Shown here one piece after another: positions 1-5,450 of a stretch of 5,504 nucleotides of DNA (position 1 is the first letter of the stretch; each line of letters opens with the position of its first letter). The stretch is from Rhodobacterales bacterium (GTDB lineage: Bacteria; Pseudomonadota; Alphaproteobacteria; Rhodobacterales; Rhodobacteraceae), in the NCBI GenBank assembly GCA_025357355.1, contig JANXPK010000648.1, positions 1 to 5,504 on the forward strand, in the 5' to 3' direction. The position numbers and the translations under genes are program-made. A model generated the notes under the pieces. The model was not told the DNA's origin and made no database searches. It worked only from the letters and a program-made list of their open reading frames with translations.

Positions 1-107
1 CCCTCGCCTCGGCTCCCTTCCTGGATCGCCCGTGTCAAACGCTCCGTGGTGGTCTCTAAGCTGCCCGTAGCCAATTCACCATTCCCTCTACCGCGGTTGC
101 GAACTCC
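1..107. other. Unrelated DNA abutting the helicase gene: possible mobile-element end or chimeric join
   Basis: The helicase frame stays open here to the window edge, but the protein it gives (Gly-Val-Arg-Asn-Arg-Gly after residue 115) no longer resembles the SUV3-like family, which normally continues with a Val-Phe-Thr-Asp-Arg type segment. The base composition is also more mixed than in the gene. On the plus strand one frame ends at TAA 57-59, followed by about 48 nt to the join. That layout would fit the 3' tail of a transposase gene plus a terminal repeat, but I recognise neither a transposase nor a known insertion-sequence end, and only one end is visible, so no target duplication can be checked. 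An assembly chimera explains it equally well. Confidence 0.35.
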
Positions 108-452
108 GTGGCCGCGTTCGGGGTCGCTGCACAGCTGAATCTCATCCACCGCCAGAAAGTCGGCGCCGATTTCGGGCGGCATCGCCTCGACGGTGCAGAC
201 CCAATAGGCGGCGCGGGGCGGCAGGATGCGCTCTTCGCCGGTGATCAGTGCCACCACCGAGGGGCCGCGCAGGGCAACGATGCGGTCATAGACCTCACGC
301 GCCAAGAGGCGCAGGGGCAAGCCGATGATGCCGGTGCGGTGGCCGAGCATCCGCTCGATGGCGAAATGGGTCTTGCCGGTATTGGTCGGGCCGAGGACAG
401 CCGTGACCCTGCCCTGCTCCGCCCGGTTGGGTGCGCGCGCGTTCAAGTCCAT
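1..452 (-). CDS. SUV3-like ATP-dependent RNA helicase, N-terminal part, disrupted at about 108
   Basis: This is the start of a superfamily 2 RNA helicase of the SUV3/mitochondrial-degradosome type that is common in alphaproteobacteria. It would use ATP to unwind RNA in the cytoplasm. Seen in the sequence: Walker A GPTNTGKT at residues 21-28, an LPLRLLAREVYDR segment at 45-57, TGEE at 71-74, a CTVEAMP segment at 86-92 and a Walker B/DEAD-like VDEIQ at 102-106, ending with PERGH at 111-115. This is the usual order for the first helicase domain. Only bases 108-452 are convincing; below 108 the frame is open but the protein is not homologous. The second helicase domain and C-terminus are missing. 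Start: ATG 452-450, with AAGGCAAAG upstream overlapping the TPR stop. The TPR gene ends 10 nt upstream, so the two are probably cotranscribed. Whether the gene is truly broken or only misassembled cannot be told from here. Confidence 0.8.
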   Translation of the reverse strand, partial: MDLNARAPNRAEQGRVTAVLGPTNTGKTHFAIERMLGHRTGIIGLPLRLLAREVYDRIVALRGPSVVALITGEERILPPRAAYWVCTVEAMPPEIGADFLAVDEIQLCSDPERGHGVRNRGRGNGELATGSLETTTERLTRAIQEGSRGE

Positions 453-462
453 GGTCTTTGCC

Positions 463-1020
463 TTAAAGGTCCTGCCCGCCGAGCTTGGCTTCCAGCCGCT
501 TTACCGAGGCTTTTACATCCGGCAAATGCGGATTGATAGCCAGAGCGGCCTTATACACCTCAAGCGCCTTGGCCGGTTCGTTCAACTGCTCGAAAATCAT
601 GCCCAATCCGGAAAGGGCGCCGAAATGGCGGGGGTTCAGCGTCAGGGTCTTGGCGATGTCGGCGACCGAGGGCCCGAAATCGCCGGTTTCGAAATAGGCG
701 GTGGCGCGGGAGTTGTAGCCTTCGGCAAAGTCGGGCGCGTGGTCGATGAGGGCGGTGAAATGTTCGATGGCAATTTCCGGGTGACCTGACGCCAGGGCAT
801 CGCGGCCACGCTTGAGCAGCAGATCCATCGTGGGCGAGCCCGACTTTGACCACTCGATCCAGATATTCGTGGTGATCTGCACCGCCTCTTCATCGGTGGC
901 GGTTTGCAATTGTTGAAAGAGGTCATCAAGCTTGGTCGTGTCGGCGGCAACGGGGCTGGCGAGTGCCAACGCGAAAAGTGCCGCGACGATAAGGTTGTAC
1001 AGGGCGCCAAGGGCTTTCAT
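463..1020 (-). CDS. Exported tetratricopeptide-repeat (TPR) protein
   Basis: The protein has 185 residues. A signal peptide is evident: Met-Lys, a hydrophobic run over about residues 8-20, and a likely cleavage site after Val-Ala-Ala at 24-26, so the mature protein should be periplasmic. After a linker, three TPR units cover roughly residues 65-168 (helix pairs around 69-101, 102-134 and 135-168), with the typical Ala/Gly/Pro spacing, for example NPRHFGALSGLGMIFEQ and INPHLPD. TPRs bind other proteins; the partner is unknown. I chose ATG 1020-1018 because it gives a good signal peptide. A TTG nine codons upstream keeps the frame but adds residues ahead of the signal and lacks a ribosome site. 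No strong Shine-Dalgarno is seen before the ATG either. The gene lies 10 nt upstream of the helicase gene and is divergent from the SCP2 gene. The assignment as a TPR protein is firm; the role is unknown. Confidence 0.85.
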   Translation of the reverse strand: MKALGALYNLIVAALFALALASPVAADTTKLDDLFQQLQTATDEEAVQITTNIWIEWSKSGSPTMDLLLKRGRDALASGHPEIAIEHFTALIDHAPDFAEGYNSRATAYFETGDFGPSVADIAKTLTLNPRHFGALSGLGMIFEQLNEPAKALEVYKAALAINPHLPDVKASVKRLEAKLGGQDL

Positions 1021-1082
1021 AAGGTAAAGGTAACGCAAATGCGGCAAAACACCAGTGTCAGGCGATCACGAAGGAGACAGCG
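1021..1082. promoter_or_regulatory. Divergent intergenic region with the SCP2 ribosome binding site
   Basis: These 62 bases separate the divergent TPR and SCP2 genes, so promoters for both operons should lie here or just inside the gene starts. I cannot assign convincing -35/-10 boxes. What is clear is AAGGAG at 1071-1076, seven bases before ATG 1083, which fixes the SCP2 start. A near-direct repeat of GGTAA occurs at 1023-1033. No operator can be named. Confidence 0.4.
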
Positions 1083-1370
1083 ATGAGCAAGGCGATAGAT
1101 GCGGCGGTTGAGGCCTTGTCGGCACGGTTGCCGGGAGGGTTCGACGGGGTGGCCAAGTTTGTCATCCCGGACGAAGGCACCATCATGGTGGACGGCGCCG
1201 GGGTGCGGGCCGGTGATGGCGAGGCGGATGTGACGCTGACCGCGGGCATCGACGTGTTCGAGCAGTTGTTGGCGGGCGATCTGAGTGCGGCGAGCGCCTT
1301 CATGACCGGCAAGCTGACAATCGAGGGCAGCATGGGGCTGGCAATGAAACTGGGTGGGGTGCTGGGGTGA
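1083..1370 (+). CDS. SCP2 sterol-carrier-type lipid-binding domain protein
   Basis: The protein has 95 residues and is essentially one SCP2 domain, the usual size of stand-alone bacterial versions. The fold forms a hydrophobic tunnel that binds sterol-like or fatty-acyl lipids; the bacterial ligand is generally unknown. Family marks are visible: a KFVIPDEGTIMVDG strand pair at 25-38, ADVTLTAGIDVFEQLLAGDL at 48-67, and the C-terminal AFMTGKLTIEGSMGLAMKLGG at 72-92 (AFMTGK and the Met-Gly-Leu-Ala-Met-Lys-Leu end are typical). No signal peptide is present, so it is cytoplasmic. The start is set by AAGGAG seven bases upstream. Its stop overlaps the GTG of the hydrolase in GTGA, a sign of translational coupling, and suggests a joint role in lipid handling. 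The family is clear; the ligand is not known. Confidence 0.9.
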   Translation: MSKAIDAAVEALSARLPGGFDGVAKFVIPDEGTIMVDGAGVRAGDGEADVTLTAGIDVFEQLLAGDLSAASAFMTGKLTIEGSMGLAMKLGGVLG

Positions 1371-2302
1371 GTGCTGCGCCGCTTTTCGCCGAGGTTGCCG
1401 ATGGACCGGCGGATGGGCGCGCCGTCTGGCTGACCGCAGCCGACGGCGTGCGGATCAGGGCGGCAGTATGGAACGCGGGGGCCAGCCGGGGGACCGTGTT
1501 CCTGTTGCCCGGGCGCACCGAATATGTCGAGAAATATGGGCGCAGCGCCGGGGTGCTGGCTGCATCCGGCTTTGCGACGCTGACGGTGGATTGGCGCGGT
1601 CAGGGTCTGGCCAGCCGGGTGCTCAAGGATACAATGGTCGGCCATGTCGGGGATTTCGCGGAATATCAGGTGGACATGGCGGCGCTTTTGGCATTCGCGA
1701 GGGCGCAGGGGTTGGCGGAACCCTGGTACATTCTGGCCCATTCCATGGGCGGCTGCATCGGGCTGCGCACGCTGATGTCCGGCTTGCCGTTCCACGCTGC
1801 GGCCTTTTCGGCACCGATGTGGGGCATCCTGATGGCCGACTGGATGCGGCCGGTGGCGACGGTCCTGTCCACTGTGTCGCGCTGGTTCGCGTTTGACGAC
1901 CACTATGCACCGGGCACCAACGGGCGGACCTACGTCACCCAGGTGCCGTTCGTCGGCAATACGCTGACCACGGATGCAGAGATGTGGGATTATATGCGTC
2001 AGCAGGCGCTGGCGCATCCTGAATTGTCGTTGGGCGGGCCAAGTCTGGGCTGGCTGAAAGCGGCGCTGGATGAATGCGGTGCCCTGGCGGTGCTGCCGTC
2101 GCCCGGCTATCCGGTCGTCTGCGCGTTGGGCAGTCAGGAAAGGATCGTCGATGTCCGCCCGGTCCACGACCGGATGTCCCGCTGGCCGGGAGGGCGGCTG
2201 GACCTGTATCCGGGCAGCGAGCACGAAGTGCTGATGGAGCGGCCAGCCACGCGGCAGGCGTTCCTGAATAGCGCAGTTGCGTTGTTCGAAGCGCATCGCT
2301 AG
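1367..2302 (+). CDS. Alpha/beta hydrolase, lysophospholipase/monoacylglycerol-lipase (PldB-like) type
   Basis: The protein has 311 residues and resembles the serine hydrolase group with PldB and monoacylglycerol lipase, which cleave acyl ester bonds of lysophospholipids or monoglycerides. Visible in order: a strand and oxyanion region FLLPGRTEYVEKYG at 45-58, VDWRGQG at 74-80, the nucleophile elbow AHSMGG at 124-129 with Ser126, a lid-like insert with several Trp/Met residues at about 150-215, an acidic residue in GSQERIVD at 255-262 (Asp262 most likely, Glu258 possible), and the catalytic His286 in GSEHEVLME. The triad is therefore intact. There is no signal peptide, so it acts in the cytoplasm or at the inner membrane face. 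The GTG start overlaps the SCP2 stop by 4 nt and has only a weak purine-rich site, so its translation is probably coupled to SCP2. The exact substrate is not determined; esterase or thioesterase activity remains possible. Confidence 0.88.
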   Translation: MSAAPLFAEVADGPADGRAVWLTAADGVRIRAAVWNAGASRGTVFLLPGRTEYVEKYGRSAGVLAASGFATLTVDWRGQGLASRVLKDTMVGHVGDFAEYQVDMAALLAFARAQGLAEPWYILAHSMGGCIGLRTLMSGLPFHAAAFSAPMWGILMADWMRPVATVLSTVSRWFAFDDHYAPGTNGRTYVTQVPFVGNTLTTDAEMWDYMRQQALAHPELSLGGPSLGWLKAALDECGALAVLPSPGYPVVCALGSQERIVDVRPVHDRMSRWPGGRLDLYPGSEHEVLMERPATRQAFLNSAVALFEAHR

Positions 2303-2381
2303 GGCATGATGTCCCTTGAAGTAATCACCGCTGGGCCAACGGTACGGAGTCTGAACTTGCATCTGTTCCCTCCCTTCTCTT

Positions 2382-2407
2382 CCCCGATAGGCCAAAGCCT
2401 ATCGGGG
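2382..2407. terminator. Perfect 11-bp hairpin with 4-nt loop, possible bidirectional terminator
   Basis: CCCCGATAGGC at 2382-2392 pairs fully with GCCTATCGGGG at 2397-2407 around the loop CAAA. It sits 80 nt past the hydrolase stop, where a terminator for the SCP2-hydrolase operon would be expected. No T-run follows on the plus strand and no U-run follows on the minus strand transcript, so it is not a classic intrinsic terminator. It could instead stop RNA decay or belong to a structured RNA. Confidence 0.45.
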
Positions 2408-2468
2408 ACGCGCCCGACCGCCCGCGGGCATGCGCGTTCCGCTCCCACCCGCGGTCGTGCGCGTCCCC
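2404..2468. repeat. Long imperfect inverted repeat overlapping the preceding hairpin
   Basis: GGGGACGCGC at 2404-2413 pairs perfectly with GCGCGTCCCC at 2459-2468. After one mismatch, CGACCGC at 2415-2421 pairs with GCGGTCG at 2451-2457, and GGG 2426-2428 can pair with CCC 2448-2450 past a small bulge. This gives about 20 base pairs around a loop of about 19 nt. Bases GGGG 2404-2407 are also used by the hairpin at 2382-2407, so both cannot form fully together. It may be a palindromic intergenic repeat unit or part of an RNA; which one is not visible here. Confidence 0.5.
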
Positions 2469-2672
2469 TTCGTCACCATGGCACCCAGCCCAATCCCCCT
2501 TGCCTTGCGCTGGCGCGCGGCGGCAATCGGACCGATGAACGCTTCCCCGGAGCCCTCATCAGCCGGTCCTCTGGCTCTGGTTGCGAAAGCGGCCTTGCAG
2601 ATCACACGGCCATCATGATGTTTCCAGCAAGATTGATCCGCGGCGCGCAGAATGCGCATTGCCCGCCCGGCG

Positions 2673-3398
2673 TTACAGCTTGATCTGGGTAAACCCATCG
2701 CGCAAAGTCCGGCTCCACGCCTCTGACATCGCGCGGAAGCTTTCGTCGCCCGCTTCGATCCGGCGTTTGGACGTCACGCGGCAGGCGTCACGCTCGATCA
2801 CGCACAGGTCGAGCGGCATACCCACCGACAGGTTGGAGCGCAGGGTGCTATCCATCGACAAAAGCACGGCCTTTTGGCCGTCAAGCAAGCTGGTCGTGCG
2901 TTTCATCACCCGGTCGAGGATCGGCTTGCCATATTTGTGCTCGCCGATTTGCAGGAAGGGGGTATCCTCGGTCGCCTCGATGAAATTGCCCTCGGGATAG
3001 ATCAGGAACAGGCGCATTTCGCCGCCGCGACGCTGACCGGCCACGATCATCGAGGCGGTGACGCCCTGTTGCATGGTGGCAAGTTTGGTATCAACCTCAA
3101 GCCGGACCTGTGCCAAGGTATCGCCGATGATATGCGCCACGCCCAGCATCGTGGGCGCCCGCATGATCGAGGTCGCCTCGGTGGCATCAGGCGAGGCGAC
3201 CGCATCGCGCAGGCGGGCGAGGGTGGTCTGGGTGACCGAAAGCGAGCCTGCGGTCACGATGCAAATGACACGCTGGCCCGGCTCTTCAAAGAAGAACATC
3301 TTGCGATAGGTCGAGATGTTGTCGAGCCCGGCATTGGTGCGGGTGTCCGACAAAAGCACCATGCCCTCGTTCAGCAAGAGGCCCACGCAATAGGTCAT
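2673..3398 (-). CDS. Anbu, proteasome-like (HslV/20S beta-related) N-terminal threonine peptidase
   Basis: The protein has 241 residues, the normal length for Anbu, the bacterial 'ancestral beta subunit' proteasome relative. After Met removal the N-terminus is Thr-Tyr-Cys-Val, so Thr2 becomes the catalytic nucleophile. Asp18 (in LLSDTRTNAG) and Lys33 (in STYRKM) stand at mature positions 17 and 32, as expected for the active site. Other typical segments are IVTAGSLSVTQ at 47-57, an FLIYPEGNFIEATEDTPFLQIGE-like block at 131-153 and KYGKPILDR at 155-163. Family members assemble into open ring or lock-washer oligomers in the cytoplasm; physiological substrates are unknown. Start: ATG 3398 has a strong GGAGGAA seven to eight bases upstream, which rules out the longer open frame. 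It follows the transglutaminase gene by 28 nt and is the last gene of the minus-strand cluster. Confidence 0.93.
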   Translation of the reverse strand: MTYCVGLLLNEGMVLLSDTRTNAGLDNISTYRKMFFFEEPGQRVICIVTAGSLSVTQTTLARLRDAVASPDATEATSIMRAPTMLGVAHIIGDTLAQVRLEVDTKLATMQQGVTASMIVAGQRRGGEMRLFLIYPEGNFIEATEDTPFLQIGEHKYGKPILDRVMKRTTSLLDGQKAVLLSMDSTLRSNLSVGMPLDLCVIERDACRVTSKRRIEAGDESFRAMSEAWSRTLRDGFTQIKL

Positions 3399-3426
3399 TC
3401 GATTCCTCCGAAGTCGAAGCCGGACC

Positions 3427-4236
3427 CTATTGCTGGACCGATTGAACTGCAACCTGAACGGCAAGGCTTTCGCGGGCGGCAGAGCGGGCGGTGCCACGAA
3501 TGGGGGCCGCCTCTTGTGCGTCAAGACCGGAACCGAGGCGGATATAGCGGTCGTCGGGGCAGCAGCGGTTGGCGGCGTCAAAACCGACCCAGCCAAGGCC
3601 GGGCAGGTGCAGTTCGGCCCAGGCGTGCGCAGCTTCGTGCGGGACGCCGTCGGAGGTGGCAAAAAGATAGCCCGAGACATAGCGCGCGGGCAGCCCAGCG
3701 GCGCGGGCAATGGCGCACAGGACATGGGCGTGGTCCTGACAGACGCCTTCGCCTTGAGCCAGCGCTTCGGCTGCCGTGGTCTTGGCGTGGGTGGCACCGG
3801 GGCGGTAGGCGACGGCGTCCGACACCGCCAATGACAGGGCATGGGCGGCGGACAGGGCATCGGCGGCACCCTCGGCGGCCTTGGCAAGCTTGATCAGGGC
3901 GGCATCCAGCCAGGTGGCATGGCTTTCGCGCATATAGCAGTCGGGCGGGGTCAGTTCGCGGTGGCCGCGCAGCACGCCGGCGCAATCAGTGGTCGAAACC
4001 AGGCCCGCGACGCGCACCTCAATTTCGGCCAGCGGGCCCTTAACGGTCCAGCCTTCGACCCAATCCCCCGCCCCGTCGCGAAAACCGCCGCCCTGAGCGC
4101 CGCCGGTCACCGAAACCGACCATTCGACTGTGGTCTGGCCCTCGAATCGCGAGGGGGTCAGGCGGTGGCTTTGCACGACGCCGCGCACCGGGCGGTCATA
4201 GCTGTAGGTGGTGACATGGTCGATCTTCAAAAGCAT
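3427..4236 (-). CDS. Transglutaminase-like cysteine protease/transferase of the Anbu cluster
   Basis: The protein has 269 residues. An N-terminal beta-sandwich region (about 1-95, beginning MLLKIDHVTTYSYDRPVRGV) is followed by a transglutaminase-like core. The catalytic triad is visible: Cys166 in GEGVCQDHAH, His204 in AAHAWAE and Asp220 in GFDAAN. This architecture matches the COG1305 family, whose members cleave or form amide bonds on peptides; the actual substrate is unknown. No signal peptide is seen, so it is cytoplasmic. Its ATG overlaps the alpha-E stop by one base (TGATG), implying coupled translation, and Anbu follows after 28 nt. The C-terminal tail after about residue 240 is Ala/Gln-rich and unlikely to be part of the core. 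The family and catalytic residues are firm; whether it acts as protease, amidase or ligase partner is inference. Confidence 0.92.
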   Translation of the reverse strand: MLLKIDHVTTYSYDRPVRGVVQSHRLTPSRFEGQTTVEWSVSVTGGAQGGGFRDGAGDWVEGWTVKGPLAEIEVRVAGLVSTTDCAGVLRGHRELTPPDCYMRESHATWLDAALIKLAKAAEGAADALSAAHALSLAVSDAVAYRPGATHAKTTAAEALAQGEGVCQDHAHVLCAIARAAGLPARYVSGYLFATSDGVPHEAAHAWAELHLPGLGWVGFDAANRCCPDDRYIRLGSGLDAQEAAPIRGTARSAARESLAVQVAVQSVQQ

Positions 4237-5186
4237 CAGCGCATGTCCCCGCTCAGATAGGTGTCATGGATGGTCAGGGCCAGTTCGGCGGTCAGGCCGA
4301 TGAAGCGGGTCAGGAATTCGTGCAGACCCTCTTCGAAAACCCGCTCCGGGCTGGAAGCTTCGATCATCGCGAGCAGCGTGGCGGCGCGGGTCTGGGCGTC
4401 GGTGGTGGTGCCGTAAAGCTTGGCAAGGCGGGCGAGGTGGTTGTTGGCGCCGGCAATACAGGTGATCAGCGAACGCGGGCATTCGGGGTTCAGGATCAGG
4501 AAATGCGCGATCTTGTGGGCGGTGATCTCGCCGCCGTAAGCCCAATGAAAAGCCCGGCTGGACGACAGGGCGCGCAGAAGCATCATCCATTGGTCGTTAT
4601 CGGCACCGGAGCCGACATAACCGGCGCGCGGCAGCAGGACGTAGTATTTCACGTCCATCAATCGCGCCGTGGCGTCGCCGCGTTCAAGGTAGTAGCCGAG
4701 GTTCAGGAAGTTGTATCCGCCGCCGCGCAACAGGGTCGCGTCAATGGCGCCGCGCACCATGGCGGCGTGTTTCATGGTCCAGTCGGTCAGGCGCGACAGT
4801 TCCAGTTCAGAGCGCGGCGTGCGTTCGATCTGGCGCAGTTCGGTGAAGGCGGTGTTGAGCGCATCCCACACTTGCGTCGTCAGGGCGGTGCGCACGATGC
4901 GGCCATTCTCGCGCGCAGACGTGATGCAAGAGGCGACCGAGGATGAGTTGTCGCGGTCAAAGAACAGAAAGCTTTCGATGTTGCGTTGCACCGGCTGGCC
5001 ATATTTGGCGGCAAAGGCGTCGGCGGTGCCGGTCGAGCGCAGCAGGCTGTCCCATTCATTGCGATAGCCTTGCTCGGTCGGCAGCAGGGATATCCGCGCT
5101 CCAACCTCCAAGAGGCGGGCGGTGGTTTCGGCGCGCTCCATATAGCGGGCGAGCCAGTAGAGGTTGTCGGCGGTGCGTGACAGCAT
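4236..5186 (-). CDS. Alpha-E domain protein (DUF403)
   Basis: The protein has 316 residues, the full length of the all-helical, Glu-rich alpha-E family (DUF403, COG2307). Family segments: LSRTADNLYWLARYMERAE at 2-20, NEWDSLL at 43-49, RDNSSSVASCI...ARENGRIVR at 78-99 and NLGYYLERGDATARLMDVKY at 162-181. Residues 8-28 and 159-179 resemble each other (Leu-Tyr-Trp-Leu...Met-Glu-Arg-Ala-Glu-Thr-Thr-Ala-Arg against Leu-Gly-Tyr-Tyr-Leu-Glu-Arg-Gly-Asp-Ala-Thr-Ala-Arg), so the protein looks like an internal duplication. Its biochemical role is not established; it is nearly always encoded beside circularly permuted ATP-grasp and transglutaminase genes. Start: ATG 5186, three bases after the TAG of the upstream ATP-grasp gene, with GGCGGAG as ribosome site. 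The stop overlaps the transglutaminase start. The first 17 codons lie within the inverted repeat with 5454-5504. Confidence 0.92.
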   Translation of the reverse strand: MLSRTADNLYWLARYMERAETTARLLEVGARISLLPTEQGYRNEWDSLLRSTGTADAFAAKYGQPVQRNIESFLFFDRDNSSSVASCITSARENGRIVRTALTTQVWDALNTAFTELRQIERTPRSELELSRLTDWTMKHAAMVRGAIDATLLRGGGYNFLNLGYYLERGDATARLMDVKYYVLLPRAGYVGSGADNDQWMMLLRALSSSRAFHWAYGGEITAHKIAHFLILNPECPRSLITCIAGANNHLARLAKLYGTTTDAQTRAATLLAMIEASSPERVFEEGLHEFLTRFIGLTAELALTIHDTYLSGDMR

Positions 5187-5217
5187 GATCTACTCCGCCA
5201 GAACCCAGGTGTCCTTG
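5136..5217 (-). repeat. Inverted repeat, left arm
   Basis: The reverse complement of these 82 bases is identical to 5423-5504 (paired positions sum to 10640). The arm covers the first 17 codons of the alpha-E gene, the ATC spacer and the last eight codons plus stop of the ATP-grasp gene (Lys-Asp-Thr-Trp-Val-Leu-Ala-Glu). Beyond 5217 the identity stops at once: native DNA should continue into Gly-Gly-Gly-Val codons but does not. Confidence 0.95.
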
Positions 5218-5450
5218 CCGACCCTTCCAACTACATTGCCCAGCCCACCCTTGCCCTGTCCGCCACCCCGACCTTTGTCGATCAGGGCATCGCCCCCCGG
5301 CATGTCGACTTGCGCCCCTATTGCCTGGTCGGCGAAACCATCGACCTGGTGCCGGGCGGGCTGACCCGTGTGGCCCTGCGCGAGGGCTCGCTGGTGGTGA
5401 ACTCGTCGCAGGGTGGCGGGGTCAAGGACACCTGGGTTCTGGCGGAGTAG
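5218..5450 (+). pseudogene. C-terminal fragment of circularly permuted ATP-grasp protein (DUF404/DUF407, COG2308)
   Basis: The frame from about 5220 to TAG 5448-5450 encodes the conserved C-terminal end of the circularly permuted ATP-grasp family: PSNYIAQPTLALSATPTF, then APRHVDLRPY, then LVPGGLTRVALREGSLVVNSSQGGG and KDTWVLAE. This protein class is thought to ligate amino acids or peptides using ATP and is the usual first gene of the Anbu/alpha-E/transglutaminase cluster. Only about 76 residues are present. No start codon or ribosome site lies upstream: the frame just runs back into the antisense of the alpha-E gene, with a stop at 5178-5180. It is therefore a 5'-truncated piece in the opposite orientation to the cluster at 2673-5186, created by the inverted join at 5217/5218. 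In the native arrangement it should precede the alpha-E gene, as it does in this plus-strand copy. Confidence 0.85.

Larger units (their letters stand above)
2303..2672. other. Gene-free stretch between convergent genes
   Basis: About 370 nt lie between the ends of the hydrolase (plus) and Anbu (minus) genes. Open frames exist on both strands, but none has a ribosome site combined with a recognisable protein, and I accept none as a gene. The stretch contains a pyrimidine-rich run at 2367-2385, two overlapping hairpins between 2382 and 2468 and a weaker stem at 2529-2569. No tRNA, rRNA, tmRNA, SRP RNA or RNase P RNA motifs were seen. Confidence 0.6.

Noticed and set aside
1021..1047. TTG start at 1047 for the TPR protein
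   Set aside because: It lacks a ribosome site and adds nine residues in front of a well-formed signal peptide that starts at ATG 1020.
1058..2395. Long minus-strand open frame antisense to SCP2 and the hydrolase, with a good AGGGAGG site before the internal ATG at 2362
   Set aside because: It shares codon boundaries with the hydrolase frame, where GC-rich coding DNA commonly leaves the antisense open. The protein is rich in Arg, His, Pro and Gln and fits no family, while the sense-strand proteins have intact catalytic motifs. The purine-rich site is just the complement of a pyrimidine run.
2430..2618. 62-residue plus-strand open frame in the intergenic stretch
   Set aside because: It has no ribosome site, its start lies inside the hairpin loop, and the composition (Ala, Pro, Arg) is what any open frame in such DNA gives.
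2645..2657. Small hairpin GCGCAGAATGCGC just past the Anbu stop as a terminator
   Set aside because: The stem is only 5 bp with a 3-nt loop and no U-run follows on the minus-strand transcript.
2399..2698. 99-residue minus-strand open frame overlapping the Anbu 3' end
   Set aside because: It begins within the Anbu gene in another frame, has no ribosome site and matches no family I recognise.
3399..3887. N-terminal extension of the Anbu frame
   Set aside because: The Anbu active site needs Thr directly after the initiator Met, and ATG 3398 has a strong ribosome site. The extension is Pro/Arg-rich shadow sequence of the transglutaminase gene.
2874..4946. Long plus-strand open frames opposite the Anbu, transglutaminase and alpha-E genes
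   Set aside because: They are antisense shadows: Gly/Arg-rich proteins without family motifs, opposite genes with complete active sites or signatures.
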